Below the pieces are notes generated by a model, which worked only from the letters and a program-made list of their open reading frames with translations, made no database searches and was not told the origin of the DNA. Source: Sphingomonas abaci (GTDB lineage: Bacteria > Pseudomonadota > Alphaproteobacteria > Sphingomonadales > Sphingomonadaceae). Taken from it: a DNA stretch of 64,000 nt. Every line of letters begins with the position of its first letter. Position 1 is the stretch's first letter. The stretch is from positions 1-64,000 of the forward strand of contig NZ_JACHNY010000004.1 of assembly GCF_014199625.1 (NCBI RefSeq), in the 5' to 3' direction. The position numbers and the translations under genes were made by a program. Shown one piece after another: positions 24,109-35,028 of the stretch.

Positions 24109-25242
24109 TCATTCCCGCAGCCGCTCCGCCACCACCGCGCCGCCGCGGGTCACGCGGATCGCCTCGGCGATCGGGTCGCCGTCGGGCAGGACCGGGCGGC
24201 CGGCCTCCTTGTCCCAGAAGGCGCTGACGAAGTTGAACAGATTGCGGGCGAACAGGGCCGAAGCGTCCGCCGCCAGTCGCGCCGGCATGTTGCGGTGGCC
24301 GATGATCGTCACGCCGCCGCGGCGCACGATCTCGCCCGCCACCGCGCCCTCGACATTGCCGCCCTGCTCCACCGCCAGGTCGACCACGACGCTGCCCGGC
24401 CGCATCGTCGCCAGCTGCGCGGCGCTGATCAGGCGCGGCGCGGGTCGGCCGGGGATCAGCGCGGTGGTGATGACGATGTCCTGCCGGGCGATATGGCCGG
24501 AGACGAGCGCCGCCTGCGCCGCCTGATATTCGGCGCTGGTCTCGCCGGCATAGCCGCCCTGCCCCTCGCCCTCGATGCCGGCGACCTGCTCGACGAAGAT
24601 CGGCTTGGCGCCCAGCGATTGGATCTGCTCGCGCGTAGCGGCGCGGACATCGGTGGCCGAAACCTGTGCGCCCAGCCGGCGCGCGGTGGCGATCGCCTGC
24701 AATCCGGCGACGCCGACGCCCATCACGAAGACGCGCGCGGCGGGGATGGTGCCGGCGGCGGTCATCATCATCGGCAGCGCCCGGCCATATTCCGATGCGG
24801 CGTCCAGCACCGCCTTGTAGCCCGCCAGGTTGGATTGCGAGGACAGGATGTCCATCGACTGGGCGCGGGTGATGCGTGGCATCCACTCCATCGCCAGCGC
24901 CTCCAACCCCAGCGCCGCATAGCCCGCCGCTCGGGCGCGACCGTCCTGGCCCAGCGGATCGAGCGCGGCGACCAGCCATGCGCCCGGCGCGACCCCCGCC
25001 AGCCCGGCGGGATCGGGGCCGCGCACGCCCAGCACCAGCTCCGCCCCCGCCAGCACGCCCGCCCGGTCGGCGATCGTCGCGCCAGCCGCGACATAGTCGT
25101 CGTCGGCCAGGCCGGCGGCGGCTCCGGCGCCCTGTTCGACGCCGACCTGCGCGCCAAGCGCCGTGAATTTGCGGACGGTTTCCGGCGTCGCGGCGACTCG
25201 CGTCTCGCCCTCCGCCCGTTCGTGGAGGACGGCGATCTTCAT
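24109..25242 (-). CDS. pntAA: NAD(P) transhydrogenase subunit alpha-1 (NAD-binding part)
   Basis: The 377-residue soluble subunit starts MKIAVLHERAEGETRVAATP. It has the alanine dehydrogenase/PNT N-terminal fold, with RITRAQSMDILSSQSNLAGY near the middle. The NAD-binding Rossmann segment is VFVMGVGVAGLQAIATARRLGA (given here from about residue 165), followed by the D-V-R-A-A-T-R-E-Q loop. The end (VLPDGDPIAEAIRVTRGG) is truncated relative to single-chain PntA, because the membrane part is a separate gene. The ATG at 25242 is preferred over an upstream TTG and lies four bases after the COX4-like stop. Confidence 0.95.
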   Translation of the reverse strand: MKIAVLHERAEGETRVAATPETVRKFTALGAQVGVEQGAGAAAGLADDDYVAAGATIADRAGVLAGAELVLGVRGPDPAGLAGVAPGAWLVAALDPLGQDGRARAAGYAALGLEALAMEWMPRITRAQSMDILSSQSNLAGYKAVLDAASEYGRALPMMMTAAGTIPAARVFVMGVGVAGLQAIATARRLGAQVSATDVRAATREQIQSLGAKPIFVEQVAGIEGEGQGGYAGETSAEYQAAQAALVSGHIARQDIVITTALIPGRPAPRLISAAQLATMRPGSVVVDLAVEQGGNVEGAVAGEIVRRGGVTIIGHRNMPARLAADASALFARNLFNFVSAFWDKEAGRPVLPDGDPIAEAIRVTRGGAVVAERLRE

Positions 25243-25246
25243 CGCG

Positions 25247-25414
25247 TCAGGCAATCAGCCAGATGACACAGGCGACGATGACCGCCACCGCGACCGCGCC
25301 CCATTTCAGCATCGCGATCATCCGGCCGTAATCGGTCACATGCGCGCCGAGATCGCCCTTCCCCACGCCATGGTCCGCGTCGCTTCCCGCCATGTGACCC
25401 TCTGCCGTATCCAT
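25247..25414 (-). CDS. aa3-type cytochrome oxidase subunit IV-like small membrane protein
   Basis: The 55-residue frame reads MDTAEGHMAGSDADHGVGKG, then a DYGRMIAMLKWGAVAVAVIV segment and ends WLIA. The soluble Gly/Asp/His-rich head with one C-terminal membrane helix is the COX4_pro_2 type, first known as subunit IV of Paracoccus aa3 oxidase. The short gene heads the transhydrogenase operon, with its stop four bases before the pntAA start. That placement is common in alphaproteobacteria and suggests a role with the transhydrogenase or a general respiratory membrane role. An ATG seven codons in is an alternative start. Confidence 0.8.
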   Translation of the reverse strand: MDTAEGHMAGSDADHGVGKGDLGAHVTDYGRMIAMLKWGAVAVAVIVACVIWLIA

Positions 25415-25584
25415 TATCGATGGCGAGCCTAGACGCGAGTGGCGACTCGCTCAAGCCCGATCCCCCGCCGGCGTCCCGCTGCCGAGTCGCACGCCGCATC
25501 ATTAACCTCGATCTAGCCAAACCGGCCATGATCCCCTAAGCGCGGCCTTGGCCCCGGAGGGCGTCGAAGGCGCAGGGTGCGCGA

Positions 25585-25600
25585 TTAAGGCTGCCTTTAC
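25585..25600 (+). promoter_or_regulatory. Possible CtrA-type site upstream of the sigma-54 activator
   Basis: TTAA at 25585-25588, a seven-base spacer and TTTAC at 25596-25600 match the CtrA pattern TTAA-N7-TTAAC with one mismatch. The site lies about 50 bases before the chosen start at 25649. The window also encodes DivK and SciP, which act on CtrA. Chance occurrence of such a short pattern is not excluded. Confidence 0.3.
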
Positions 25601-25648
25601 CTGATGCGGCCTACACCCCGTACCGAACCGGGACGAGGTAGGGCGAGA

Positions 25649-27058
25649 ATGACGCGTAACGGACAGCGGCTGCTTCTACTGATCGACGACGAACCCGCGC
25701 AGCGGCGACTCGTCGCGGCACTGGCCGCGCGGGCGGGCTGGCGCGCCCTGTTCGCCGCCGATGCCGACATGGCGATGGCGATGCTCGCCACGCCGGAAGG
25801 CGGGCAGCTCGACGCGATCCTGCTCGACCATTGGGCGGGGGAACAGGATGCCAATGCGCTGATCGCCGAGCTGCGCGAACGCCGCCCGACGCTGCCGATC
25901 CTGATGCTGACCGCCAATGGCTCGGTCGCGCAGGCGGTGGCGGCGATGCGGGCGGGGGCGACCGATTTCCTGGTCAAGCCGCTCGCCCCCGAACGGCTGC
26001 TCGCCGCGCTGGAGGCGGCGGTGGCGGGCAGCGCGGCGGGCGAGCTGCGCCCCTTGACCGAAAAGATTCCCGCCCTGCTGGCGTTCGACGAGATCGTCGG
26101 CTCCGCGCCCGATTTTCGCGCCGCGCTGGCGATCGCGGCGAAGGCCGCGCGCGCCCGCGTGCCGGTGCTGCTGGAGGGCGAGAGCGGCGTCGGCAAGGAA
26201 GTGGTGGCGGAGGCGATCCACGCCGCGTCGCCCCGCGCGCGCAAGCCGATGGTCGCGGTCAATTGCGGCGCGATCCCCGCCAATCTGGTCGAGTCGGAAC
26301 TGTTCGGCCACGAGAAGGGCGCGTTCACCGGCGCGTTCGAACGCAAGATCGGCCGCTTCCAGGACGCGGACGGCGGCACCCTGTTCCTGGACGAGGTCGG
26401 CGACATGCCGCTCGACGCGCAGGTCAAGCTGCTGCGCGTGCTGCAGGAGGGCGAGATCCACCCGTTGGGCGCGCGCCACGCCCGCGCCGTCGACGTGCGC
26501 GTGATCGCCGCGACCAACCGCCGCCTGGCCGAGGAGGTCGAGGCGGGCCGGTTCCGCGAGGACCTCTATTACCGGTTGAACGTGGTGCAGGTCGCCATCC
26601 CGCCCCTGCGCGACCGGTTGAGCGACGTGCCGGCGCTCGCCCGCCACCTGCTTGCCCGTATCGCGCGCCAGCCGGGCCTGCGCCCGCTGGGCATCACCGA
26701 CGACGCGCTGCACCTGCTGTGCGCCTATGACTGGCCGGGCAATGTCCGCCAGTTGCAGAACGCGCTCTTCCGCGCGGCCGTGCTGTGCGAGAGCGACGCG
26801 CTGACCGCCGCCGATTTCCCGCAGATCGCGATGATGGGCGGGCGGCGCAGCGCCTCGGCGGTCGAGGGCGGCGGCGTGCAGCTGTTCCGGCCCGACGGGC
26901 ATATGCGGCTGCTGGAGGATATCGAGGCGGACGTCATCCGCCTGGCGATCGGCCATTATCGTGGCCGCATGACCGAGGTGGCGCGTCGGCTGGGCATCGG
27001 TCGCTCGACGCTCTACCGCAAGCTCGCCGAACTGGGGATCGAGAGCAACGCGGCCTGA
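25649..27058 (+). CDS. Sigma-54-dependent response regulator (NtrC family)
   Basis: The 469-residue protein has three domains. The receiver (1-120) has D13, D14, D60 as phosphoacceptor, T in MLTANG and K in FLVKPL. The AAA+ domain (about 145-375) has Walker A GESGVGKE, the sigma-54 contact loop GAFTGA, Walker B GGTLFLDEVGDM and an arginine finger region. The Fis-type HTH (about 430-469) includes RGRMTEVARRLGIGRSTLYR. It should open sigma-54 promoters when phosphorylated. No sensor kinase gene lies beside it, so it is an orphan here; rpoN itself is 19 kb downstream. The ATG at 25649 follows a GGGCGAG stretch. Confidence 0.9.
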   Translation: MTRNGQRLLLLIDDEPAQRRLVAALAARAGWRALFAADADMAMAMLATPEGGQLDAILLDHWAGEQDANALIAELRERRPTLPILMLTANGSVAQAVAAMRAGATDFLVKPLAPERLLAALEAAVAGSAAGELRPLTEKIPALLAFDEIVGSAPDFRAALAIAAKAARARVPVLLEGESGVGKEVVAEAIHAASPRARKPMVAVNCGAIPANLVESELFGHEKGAFTGAFERKIGRFQDADGGTLFLDEVGDMPLDAQVKLLRVLQEGEIHPLGARHARAVDVRVIAATNRRLAEEVEAGRFREDLYYRLNVVQVAIPPLRDRLSDVPALARHLLARIARQPGLRPLGITDDALHLLCAYDWPGNVRQLQNALFRAAVLCESDALTAADFPQIAMMGGRRSASAVEGGGVQLFRPDGHMRLLEDIEADVIRLAIGHYRGRMTEVARRLGIGRSTLYRKLAELGIESNAA

Positions 27059-27290
27059 TCGCCTGCGGGAAGGCGATCGGGACGAGGATTGGCCTTTCCA
27101 CGCCCTTGCGCCGCAACCCGGCGGAGGCGGGGACCAGTCGGGCGACGTCTGCAGGCTATCACGATCGCTTCACGATCCCGTGCGGCGTCCGCCGAGGGTT
27201 GCGGAAAGACGACGTGGACCGTCGGCGTCCGTGACGGCATTCGTAGGAGCCACAGGCGACAAAGCCGGCGCTTCGGCCTAATCCCATCCG

Positions 27291-30336
<3,046 letters not shown>

Positions 30337-30380
30337 ACCCCGGCGGGCGGCGTATCCGTCCGCCCCTCTATCAAGGCTAA

Positions 30381-30420
30381 TGCAGGATGAACGGGCCGCC
30401 CACGGCGCGTTCATCCTGCA
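30381..30420 (+). terminator. Long perfect inverted repeat after the aminotransferase gene
   Basis: TGCAGGATGAACG at 30381-30393 is perfectly complementary to CGTTCATCCTGCA at 30408-30420, with a 14-base GC-rich loop. It lies 45 bases after the aminotransferase stop and before the next plus-strand gene. There is no T run, so it may be an atypical terminator or an mRNA-stabilising hairpin. Confidence 0.55.
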
Positions 30421-30525
30421 ACGCTATGTTTCCTGCCATCGTCTTGTCGGGTCAGGGCTGCTGCCCGATATGACGGACGATCCCTTCGCCACCAGGGTCC
30501 GGTGGCTCCTGCAAGGCATGGTCCA

Positions 30526-30666
30526 ATGTTGAAGTCGTTCAAGTCCAGCTTCGTGTGGCAGTTCGCCGGTGGCTTCGTGCTCGGTGCGATCGGCCTGTTC
30601 GCGTTGCAGCCGGGCGACTCGCACTCCGCCTACCCTGCCCCCGCCCCGGTCGCGGAGACCCGCTGA
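30526..30666 (+). CDS. Small single-span membrane protein
   Basis: The 46-residue frame starts MLKSFKSSFVWQFAGGFVLG and continues as a hydrophobic helix (about 9-28). It ends in a Pro/Ala-rich tail (YPAPAPVAETR) on the outer side by the positive-inside rule. The TGA stop is one base before the GTG start of msrA, so the two genes are coupled. No family is known to me. The steady codon use and close packing with msrA support it as a real gene. Confidence 0.65.
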   Translation: MLKSFKSSFVWQFAGGFVLGAIGLFALQPGDSHSAYPAPAPVAETR

Positions 30667-30667
30667 G

Positions 30668-31324
30668 GTGATCCGCGCCGTCGCCGCCGCCGCCGGCCTG
30701 ACCGGCATTGCCGCCATGGCGACGACCGGCCCGGCGGATGCGGAACGCGCGGTGTCGCTGCCGGTCGCCAGGGTCGACGTGCCGGCCACGGCGACGCCGC
30801 AGACCGCGGTGCTGGCAGGCGGCTGTTTCTGGGGCATGGAAGCAGTGTTCCAGCGGGTGAAGGGCGTCCGCTCGGTCACCGCCGGCTATGCGGGTGGCAG
30901 CGCCGCCACCGCCAATTATCCCGCCGTCTCCAGCGAGCGCACCGGCCATGCCGAGGCGATCCGCATCACCTACGACCCGGCGCGCGTCAGCTATGCGACG
31001 CTGCTGCGCGTCTATTTTGCGATCGCGCACGACCCCACCCAGGTCGATCGCCAGGGGCCCGACAGCGGCCCCAGCTATCGCTCGGCGATCTTCCCGCAGA
31101 CGCCGCAGCAGGCCAGCGTGGCGCGCGCCTATGTCGCGCAGCTAACCGCCGCGCGCAGCTTCCCCCGGCCGATCGCCACCCGGCTGGAACAGGGTCGCTT
31201 CTACCCGGCCGAGGCCTATCACCAGGACTTCTTCGACCGGAATCCCGGCCACCCCTATATCGTCGCCTGGGACAAGCCCAAGGTCGCCGCCTTCCGCGCG
31301 GGATTCCCGACCCTGGCGCGCTGA
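30668..31324 (+). CDS. msrA: Peptide methionine-S-oxide reductase, probably exported
   Basis: The 218-residue protein from a GTG start begins with a hydrophobic Ala-rich segment (MIRAVAAAAGLTGIAAMATT) that looks like a signal peptide. The MsrA domain follows, with catalytic C53 in GGCFWGMEAVF, and the GYAGG, YDPARVSYATLLRVYF, YRSAIF and AEAYHQDF blocks. It reduces the S-form of methionine sulfoxide in oxidised proteins. The leader suggests action in the periplasm, where MsrA is less common than MsrP. No resolving Cys pair is seen at the C-terminus. Confidence 0.88.
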   Translation: MIRAVAAAAGLTGIAAMATTGPADAERAVSLPVARVDVPATATPQTAVLAGGCFWGMEAVFQRVKGVRSVTAGYAGGSAATANYPAVSSERTGHAEAIRITYDPARVSYATLLRVYFAIAHDPTQVDRQGPDSGPSYRSAIFPQTPQQASVARAYVAQLTAARSFPRPIATRLEQGRFYPAEAYHQDFFDRNPGHPYIVAWDKPKVAAFRAGFPTLAR

Positions 31325-31364
31325 GCATGGACGCCCGCTCCCTGCCGGGAAGGGCTTTCCAGCC

Positions 31365-32027
31365 TCACGCCGCGATCGGGAAGCGCAGCAGCCGGTCGGC
31401 GAGCGGCACCAGCGCCTCCGCGCCGCGCCCCACCGCACGGCGGATCTCCGGATGGTCGACATCCAGCCCGCCGGTCAGCGCGCCGAACGCCGGCAGCACC
31501 AGCTTGGCGGCGCTGGCGACGAAGCAGCGACGCGCCACCTGCTTGCCGCGCACCCGCACGCGCAGCTTGGGATGGAAATGGCCCGAGAGTTCGGGCCGTA
31601 GTTCGGCGGGGTCGGCCTCGTGGCGCAGCACCAGCCCGTCGACCAGCGCCTCCTCCACCACCGCGCCGCCGCAGCGGTCGAGGATCGCCGGATCATGGTT
31701 GCCGGTGATCCAGGTCCAGCCTGTGGCCGCGGTCAGCGCCCGCAACCGGTCCTGTGCCGCCTGGGGCAGCCGGTCGCAGCCGCCGACATCGTGGAAACTG
31801 TCCCCCAAGCACCAGATTTCGGTCGCGCCGCAGCGATCGACCAACGCCGCCAACGCCTCCAACGTCGCCAGCGAATCATAGGGGGGCAGCATCTGCCCAC
31901 GTCCGGCGAACCAGCTCGCCTTCTCCAGATGCAGGTCGGCGACCAGCAGCGCACGCCGCGCCGGCCAGAAGATCGCGCCTTCCGCCAGCGCCGCCAGCGC
32001 CTGTCCACCGAACGAAAAGGGAACCAT
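31365..32027 (-). CDS. pdeM: Ligase-associated DNA damage response endonuclease PdeM
   Basis: The 220-residue calcineurin-like metallophosphoesterase has all metal motifs: LLVADLHLEK, CLGDSFHDVGG, ITGNHD and LSGHFHPKLRVR. This pattern is that of PdeM, one of four proteins (with an Lhr-like helicase, an MBL-fold exonuclease and an ATP-dependent ligase) of a bacterial DNA repair set. The ligase and the exonuclease occur later in this window, at 35785 and 47858, rather than next to it. It probably cuts or trims damaged DNA ends. Confidence 0.85.
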   Translation of the reverse strand: MVPFSFGGQALAALAEGAIFWPARRALLVADLHLEKASWFAGRGQMLPPYDSLATLEALAALVDRCGATEIWCLGDSFHDVGGCDRLPQAAQDRLRALTAATGWTWITGNHDPAILDRCGGAVVEEALVDGLVLRHEADPAELRPELSGHFHPKLRVRVRGKQVARRCFVASAAKLVLPAFGALTGGLDVDHPEIRRAVGRGAEALVPLADRLLRFPIAA

Positions 32028-32152
32028 TCCCGCGCCATGCCGCGTGCGATCCGGCGACGCAAGTCAGCGCGCACGGTTCGCCCGGCCAGAGCGGCCTCTT
32101 GGCCCGTTTCGGCCAAGCGCCTATGCCGGCCTCCTCTCGAAAGGACGTTCCC

Positions 32153-32530
32153 ATGTCGCTCAAGCCGATCGCCGCCACGCTGGCTTCCCTCGCCCTAGCC
32201 CCGGCCGCGCTGGCCCAGGCGCCCGCCGCCCCGCTCAGTCCGGAGGCGAGCGACGCGCGCTGCGTCGTCGTGCTGGGCTTCATCGCCGCGCAGCCCAACC
32301 AGCCGGCCGACAAGCTGTCCGCACTGCGCGCGGGCAGCATGTATTATGTCGGCAAGCTCAAGGGCCGCAGCGCCGGCCTCGACATCCCCGCGACGCTGAA
32401 TCGCGCGGCGCAGCAGGCCCAGGCCGCCAAGGTCGACGTCCGCACCGAGGCGGCCCGTTGTGGTCGCGAGCTGACCGCGATCAGCCAGATCGCCACGGCC
32501 CGTGCCAGGGCCGCCGCCCCGAAGAAGTAA
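32153..32530 (+). CDS. Hypothetical secreted protein
   Basis: The 125-residue product has a signal peptide (MSLKPIAATLASLALAPAAL, cut after ALAQA). The helical mature part begins SPEASDARCVVVLGFIAAQP and has two cysteines, about 37 and 102, that could form a disulfide. No family is recognised. A GAAAGGACG ribosome site precedes the ATG. Six bases after its stop, the converging HAD gene ends. The localisation is the periplasm by inference. Confidence 0.7.
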   Translation: MSLKPIAATLASLALAPAALAQAPAAPLSPEASDARCVVVLGFIAAQPNQPADKLSALRAGSMYYVGKLKGRSAGLDIPATLNRAAQQAQAAKVDVRTEAARCGRELTAISQIATARARAAAPKK

Positions 32531-32535
32531 CGCGA

Positions 32536-33174
32536 TCAGGCCGCGGCCGGCGCGCCACCTGCGAAACGGGCCTGGATCCAGGGCAGCGCTTCGCGCCAGT
32601 CGTCGATCCGGGCATGGGCGAAGGGCGCCGCCGGCATCGCCGCCGCCAGTTCGGCATCGGCGATCAGGTGCAGCCGGTGGACGCCCGGCGCGTGGCGCGC
32701 GACCGATTCATGATGGCCGGCGATGTCGTCGACGAACACCGCCACCGGCGGCCCGTCGACGTCGCCATGCTCCGCCAGCAGCGCCGCCACCGCCGGCCCC
32801 TTGCCGCCCTGATTGCACACCACGCGGTGGGCGATGCCGAACGCGGCGAGCTGCTCGACGCGCGGCAGGCGGCATTCGTCGAGCAGATTGGTGAGGATGA
32901 CGATCTCGGCCTGGGTCGCGATCGCCTGCAACGCCTCGGCGGCGTGCGGGACCAGCGTCTGCCGGCTCATCTCCGCCGGGAAGAAACCGCCGAGCAGCGA
33001 CCACATCTCCGCCTGGGGGATTGCCCCGCCACCGTCCCGCCGGGTCATGCTGGTGGCGAAATCACCCGCGCCGATCGCGAAATCGATCGCGTGGTGCTCG
33101 TCCAGCCAGGTGCGGAAATGCCGCACCATGTGGAGCAGCACCTCGTCGCAGTCGGTGATGAGCAGCGGCCTCAT
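32536..33174 (-). CDS. HAD-superfamily hydrolase
   Basis: The 212-residue protein has HAD motif I in an unusual form, LLITDCDEVLL (D8 and D10). Motif II is VILTNL, with Thr, and motif III/IV is VFVDDIAGHHESV, near 148-160. A helical cap lies between (HHAIDFAIGAGDFATS). It is likely a phosphatase of a small metabolite, but the substrate is unknown. Its start overlaps the stop of the DUF3572 gene (ATGA), so the two are co-translated. Confidence 0.75.
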   Translation of the reverse strand: MRPLLITDCDEVLLHMVRHFRTWLDEHHAIDFAIGAGDFATSMTRRDGGGAIPQAEMWSLLGGFFPAEMSRQTLVPHAAEALQAIATQAEIVILTNLLDECRLPRVEQLAAFGIAHRVVCNQGGKGPAVAALLAEHGDVDGPPVAVFVDDIAGHHESVARHAPGVHRLHLIADAELAAAMPAAPFAHARIDDWREALPWIQARFAGGAPAAA

Positions 33175-33467
33175 GCGCGCTCTCCGTCCAGCCGGCGGCG
33201 CGCCGCGACCAGCGCCTCGGGCCGGACGTCCAGATCGGCTGCGCAGGCGATCAGGTCGGGTTCGTACCCGTCCAGGAAACCAAGGAGCGCGGCCAGCGTT
33301 TGCCGATTGTCTGCCCCTGTTTTCAGATCGTTAGGGGTCAAGCCGGTCACATCGAGCAATCGCTGCGCCCGGTCCGGCGCCGCCAGGGTCCAGGCCAGGG
33401 CGCGCAGGGCGAGGATTTCCGCCGATGCTATTGCATCTGCGTCGTGATTTGAACTGGACCGCTGCAT
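33171..33467 (-). CDS. DUF3572 family protein
   Basis: The 98-residue all-helical protein has the DUF3572 pattern (AEILALRALAWTLAAPDRAQ, RLLDVTGLTPNDLK, LAALLGFLDGYEPDLIACA). Its gene is divergent from divK, a conserved arrangement in alphaproteobacteria. The function is unknown. It shares a 37-base promoter gap with divK and is coupled to the HAD gene by an ATGA overlap. Confidence 0.8.
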   Translation of the reverse strand: MQRSSSNHDADAIASAEILALRALAWTLAAPDRAQRLLDVTGLTPNDLKTGADNRQTLAALLGFLDGYEPDLIACAADLDVRPEALVAARRRLDGERA

Positions 33468-33504
33468 TGCCTATCGTCGCCTTCAGCTGAGAACAGGAAC
33501 CCGC

Positions 33505-33867
33505 GTGACGAAAAAGGTCTTGGTTGTCGAGGATAACGAGCTGAACCTGAAGCTGTTCTGCGACCTGTTGCGGGCGCATGACTGGTCGGCGGAGCCGGTG
33601 CGCGACGGCCGCGAGGCAGTGGCGCGAGCGCGCGAGGTGGAGCCGGACCTGATCGTCATGGACATCCAGATGCCGCACGTCACCGGTTACGAGCTGATCC
33701 TGGCGCTGAAGGCGGACCTGGAGCTGCGCTCGATCCCGATCATGGCGGTGACCGCCTATGCCGGACGCGACGACGAGGACCGGATTCGCAGCGCCGGGGC
33801 CGACGCCTACGTCTCCAAGCCGATCAGCCTGGCGCGCTTCATGGAGGCGGTGAACGGGCTGGCGTGA
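33505..33867 (+). CDS. divK: Single-domain response regulator DivK
   Basis: The 120-residue receiver begins MTKKVLVVEDNELNLKLFCD. It has the phosphoacceptor D53 (VMDIQMP), T83 (AVTAYAG) and K105 (YVSKP), positions identical to those known for Caulobacter DivK. DivK relays signals from the PleC/DivJ kinases and lowers CtrA activity through DivL-CckA, controlling the cell cycle. PleD, which follows divK in Caulobacter, is absent here; rpmG on the other strand follows instead. Confidence 0.9.
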   Translation: MTKKVLVVEDNELNLKLFCDLLRAHDWSAEPVRDGREAVARAREVEPDLIVMDIQMPHVTGYELILALKADLELRSIPIMAVTAYAGRDDEDRIRSAGADAYVSKPISLARFMEAVNGLA

Positions 33868-34124
33868 GTCCGCACCCCTTCGCCTTTCGCTTCACCCCGG
33901 TGGGGGCGGGCCGCCAGCGAAAGCCCGGCAACCGAAACGCCCGGAAGCGTACCCTCACGCCGTCGGCAGCCCTGGCCGGGCGCATCGATGCCACATGACA
34001 TATGAAGCCTTGGGCTCCTGCATGCCGCAGGCGCACGGCAAGGCGTTTCGCAAAGGCCCCATATCCATCAAGGCGCGGTAAGTGCCGGCTCGGCCAGCGA
34101 TTCGCCCGCATCGCCCGGACACGA
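33868..34124. other. Gene-free stretch between divK and the rpmG terminator
   Basis: These 257 bases have no reading frame with convincing composition on either strand. A loosely complementary region (CTTTCGCTTCACCCCGG and GCCAGCGAAAGCC, 33895-33928) may form a terminator-like hairpin for divK. Nothing else stands out. Confidence 0.4.
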
Positions 34125-34160
34125 CGAAAAGGCCCTGGGCGCCACCGCCCACGGCCTTGT
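34125..34160 (-). terminator. Rho-independent terminator of rpmG
   Basis: AAGGCC (34129-34134) and GGGCG pair with CGCCC and GGCCTT (34153-34158). On the minus strand the hairpin is followed by TTTTCGTC. It lies about 50 bases downstream of the rpmG stop. Confidence 0.65.
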
Positions 34161-34209
34161 CGCATATCCGGCAATCGGACGAGGGCGGTCGCGGCCGCCC
34201 GCGCGCCGC

Positions 34210-34377
34210 TTACTTGATCTTGGCTTCCTTGAACTCGACATGCTTGCGCACGACCGGGTCATACTTCTTGAAGGTGAACTTCTCGGTCTTGGTGCGCGGG
34301 TTCTTCTTCGCGGTGTAGAAGAAACCGGTGTCCGCAGTGCTGACGAGCTTGATCTTGATGGTGGTCGGCTTGGCCAT
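34210..34377 (-). CDS. rpmG: 50S ribosomal protein L33
   Basis: The 55-residue protein starts [20 protein letters not shown] and continues [20 protein letters not shown], the typical L33 sequence. It lacks the CxxC zinc pairs, so it is the zinc-free (C-) type. It is part of the large ribosomal subunit. The position next to divK is conserved in related alphaproteobacteria. Confidence 0.96.
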   Translation of the reverse strand: MAKPTTIKIKLVSTADTGFFYTAKKNPRTKTEKFTFKKYDPVVRKHVEFKEAKIK

Positions 34378-34494
34378 GAGCCCTATCCTGAAAAAGACAA
34401 GAGCGGCCGACCCATATGGTCACCGCTCGATCAGCCGTGGCGGATGCCGGAGGATCGCTCCAAAGTCAACCGTCCAGAGCCGAGGGGCGGCGCG

Positions 34495-34510
34495 TTTACC
34501 CAGGGTTAAC
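34495..34510 (+). promoter_or_regulatory. Candidate CtrA binding site
   Basis: TTTA (34495-34498), a seven-base spacer and TTAAC (34506-34510) fit the CtrA consensus TTAA-N7-TTAAC with one mismatch. It lies 58 bases before the start of the small gene at 34568, a usual promoter position, and near divK. This is inferred by pattern only. Confidence 0.4.
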
Positions 34511-34567
34511 CACGACGCAGCCATGATCCATGCTGGAATCGCACCGGGATTCCGACAGGAGGGTGGC

Positions 34568-34927
34568 ATGGGCAAGGCGTTGCGATACGACAATAGCGGA
34601 TCGACCGGTCAGGACGTGACGCGACTCGACACCATCCGCGCCGACCTGACCGCGCGAATCGCCGCGCTCGACGTACGGGCCCCCTATGCCCGCGCCCGCG
34701 ACCTTGCCCCCGATGTCGATGCGATCTGCGCCATCGCGCATCGCAACGGCCTCGACCCGGCGGTCACTGTTGCGCACTTCCTCGATTCGGCTTTGGCGCG
34801 CGGCGAGCATGGCTCGCTGATCCATGGCTGGCTGACCCTGTTGAGCGACGCGGTATCCTGCGAACGGCGCGACCTGGCAGCCTGCGAATCCTTCGCCGCC
34901 GCCTGTTCGGTGCGACTGGCCGGCTGA
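34568..34927 (+). CDS. Hypothetical helical protein
   Basis: The 119-residue protein has no signal peptide or membrane span. It is largely helical (TRLDTIRADLTARIAALDVR, AICAIAHRNGLDPAVTVAHF). Three cysteines cluster near the C-terminus (SCERRD, AACESFA, AACSV). No family is recognised. A GGAGGG ribosome site precedes the ATG by a few bases, and a CtrA-like site lies upstream, so cell-cycle control is possible but unproven. Confidence 0.75.
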   Translation: MGKALRYDNSGSTGQDVTRLDTIRADLTARIAALDVRAPYARARDLAPDVDAICAIAHRNGLDPAVTVAHFLDSALARGEHGSLIHGWLTLLSDAVSCERRDLAACESFAAACSVRLAG

Positions 34928-35028
34928 CCGGCCGGTTCCGGGCGGTTGAAAACGCGCCGGCGGGGAGCCAATCGGGCCTCGGATCGTTACGCATCCGACC
35001 CGTCGGACCCTATCTACCGGAGCTCATC

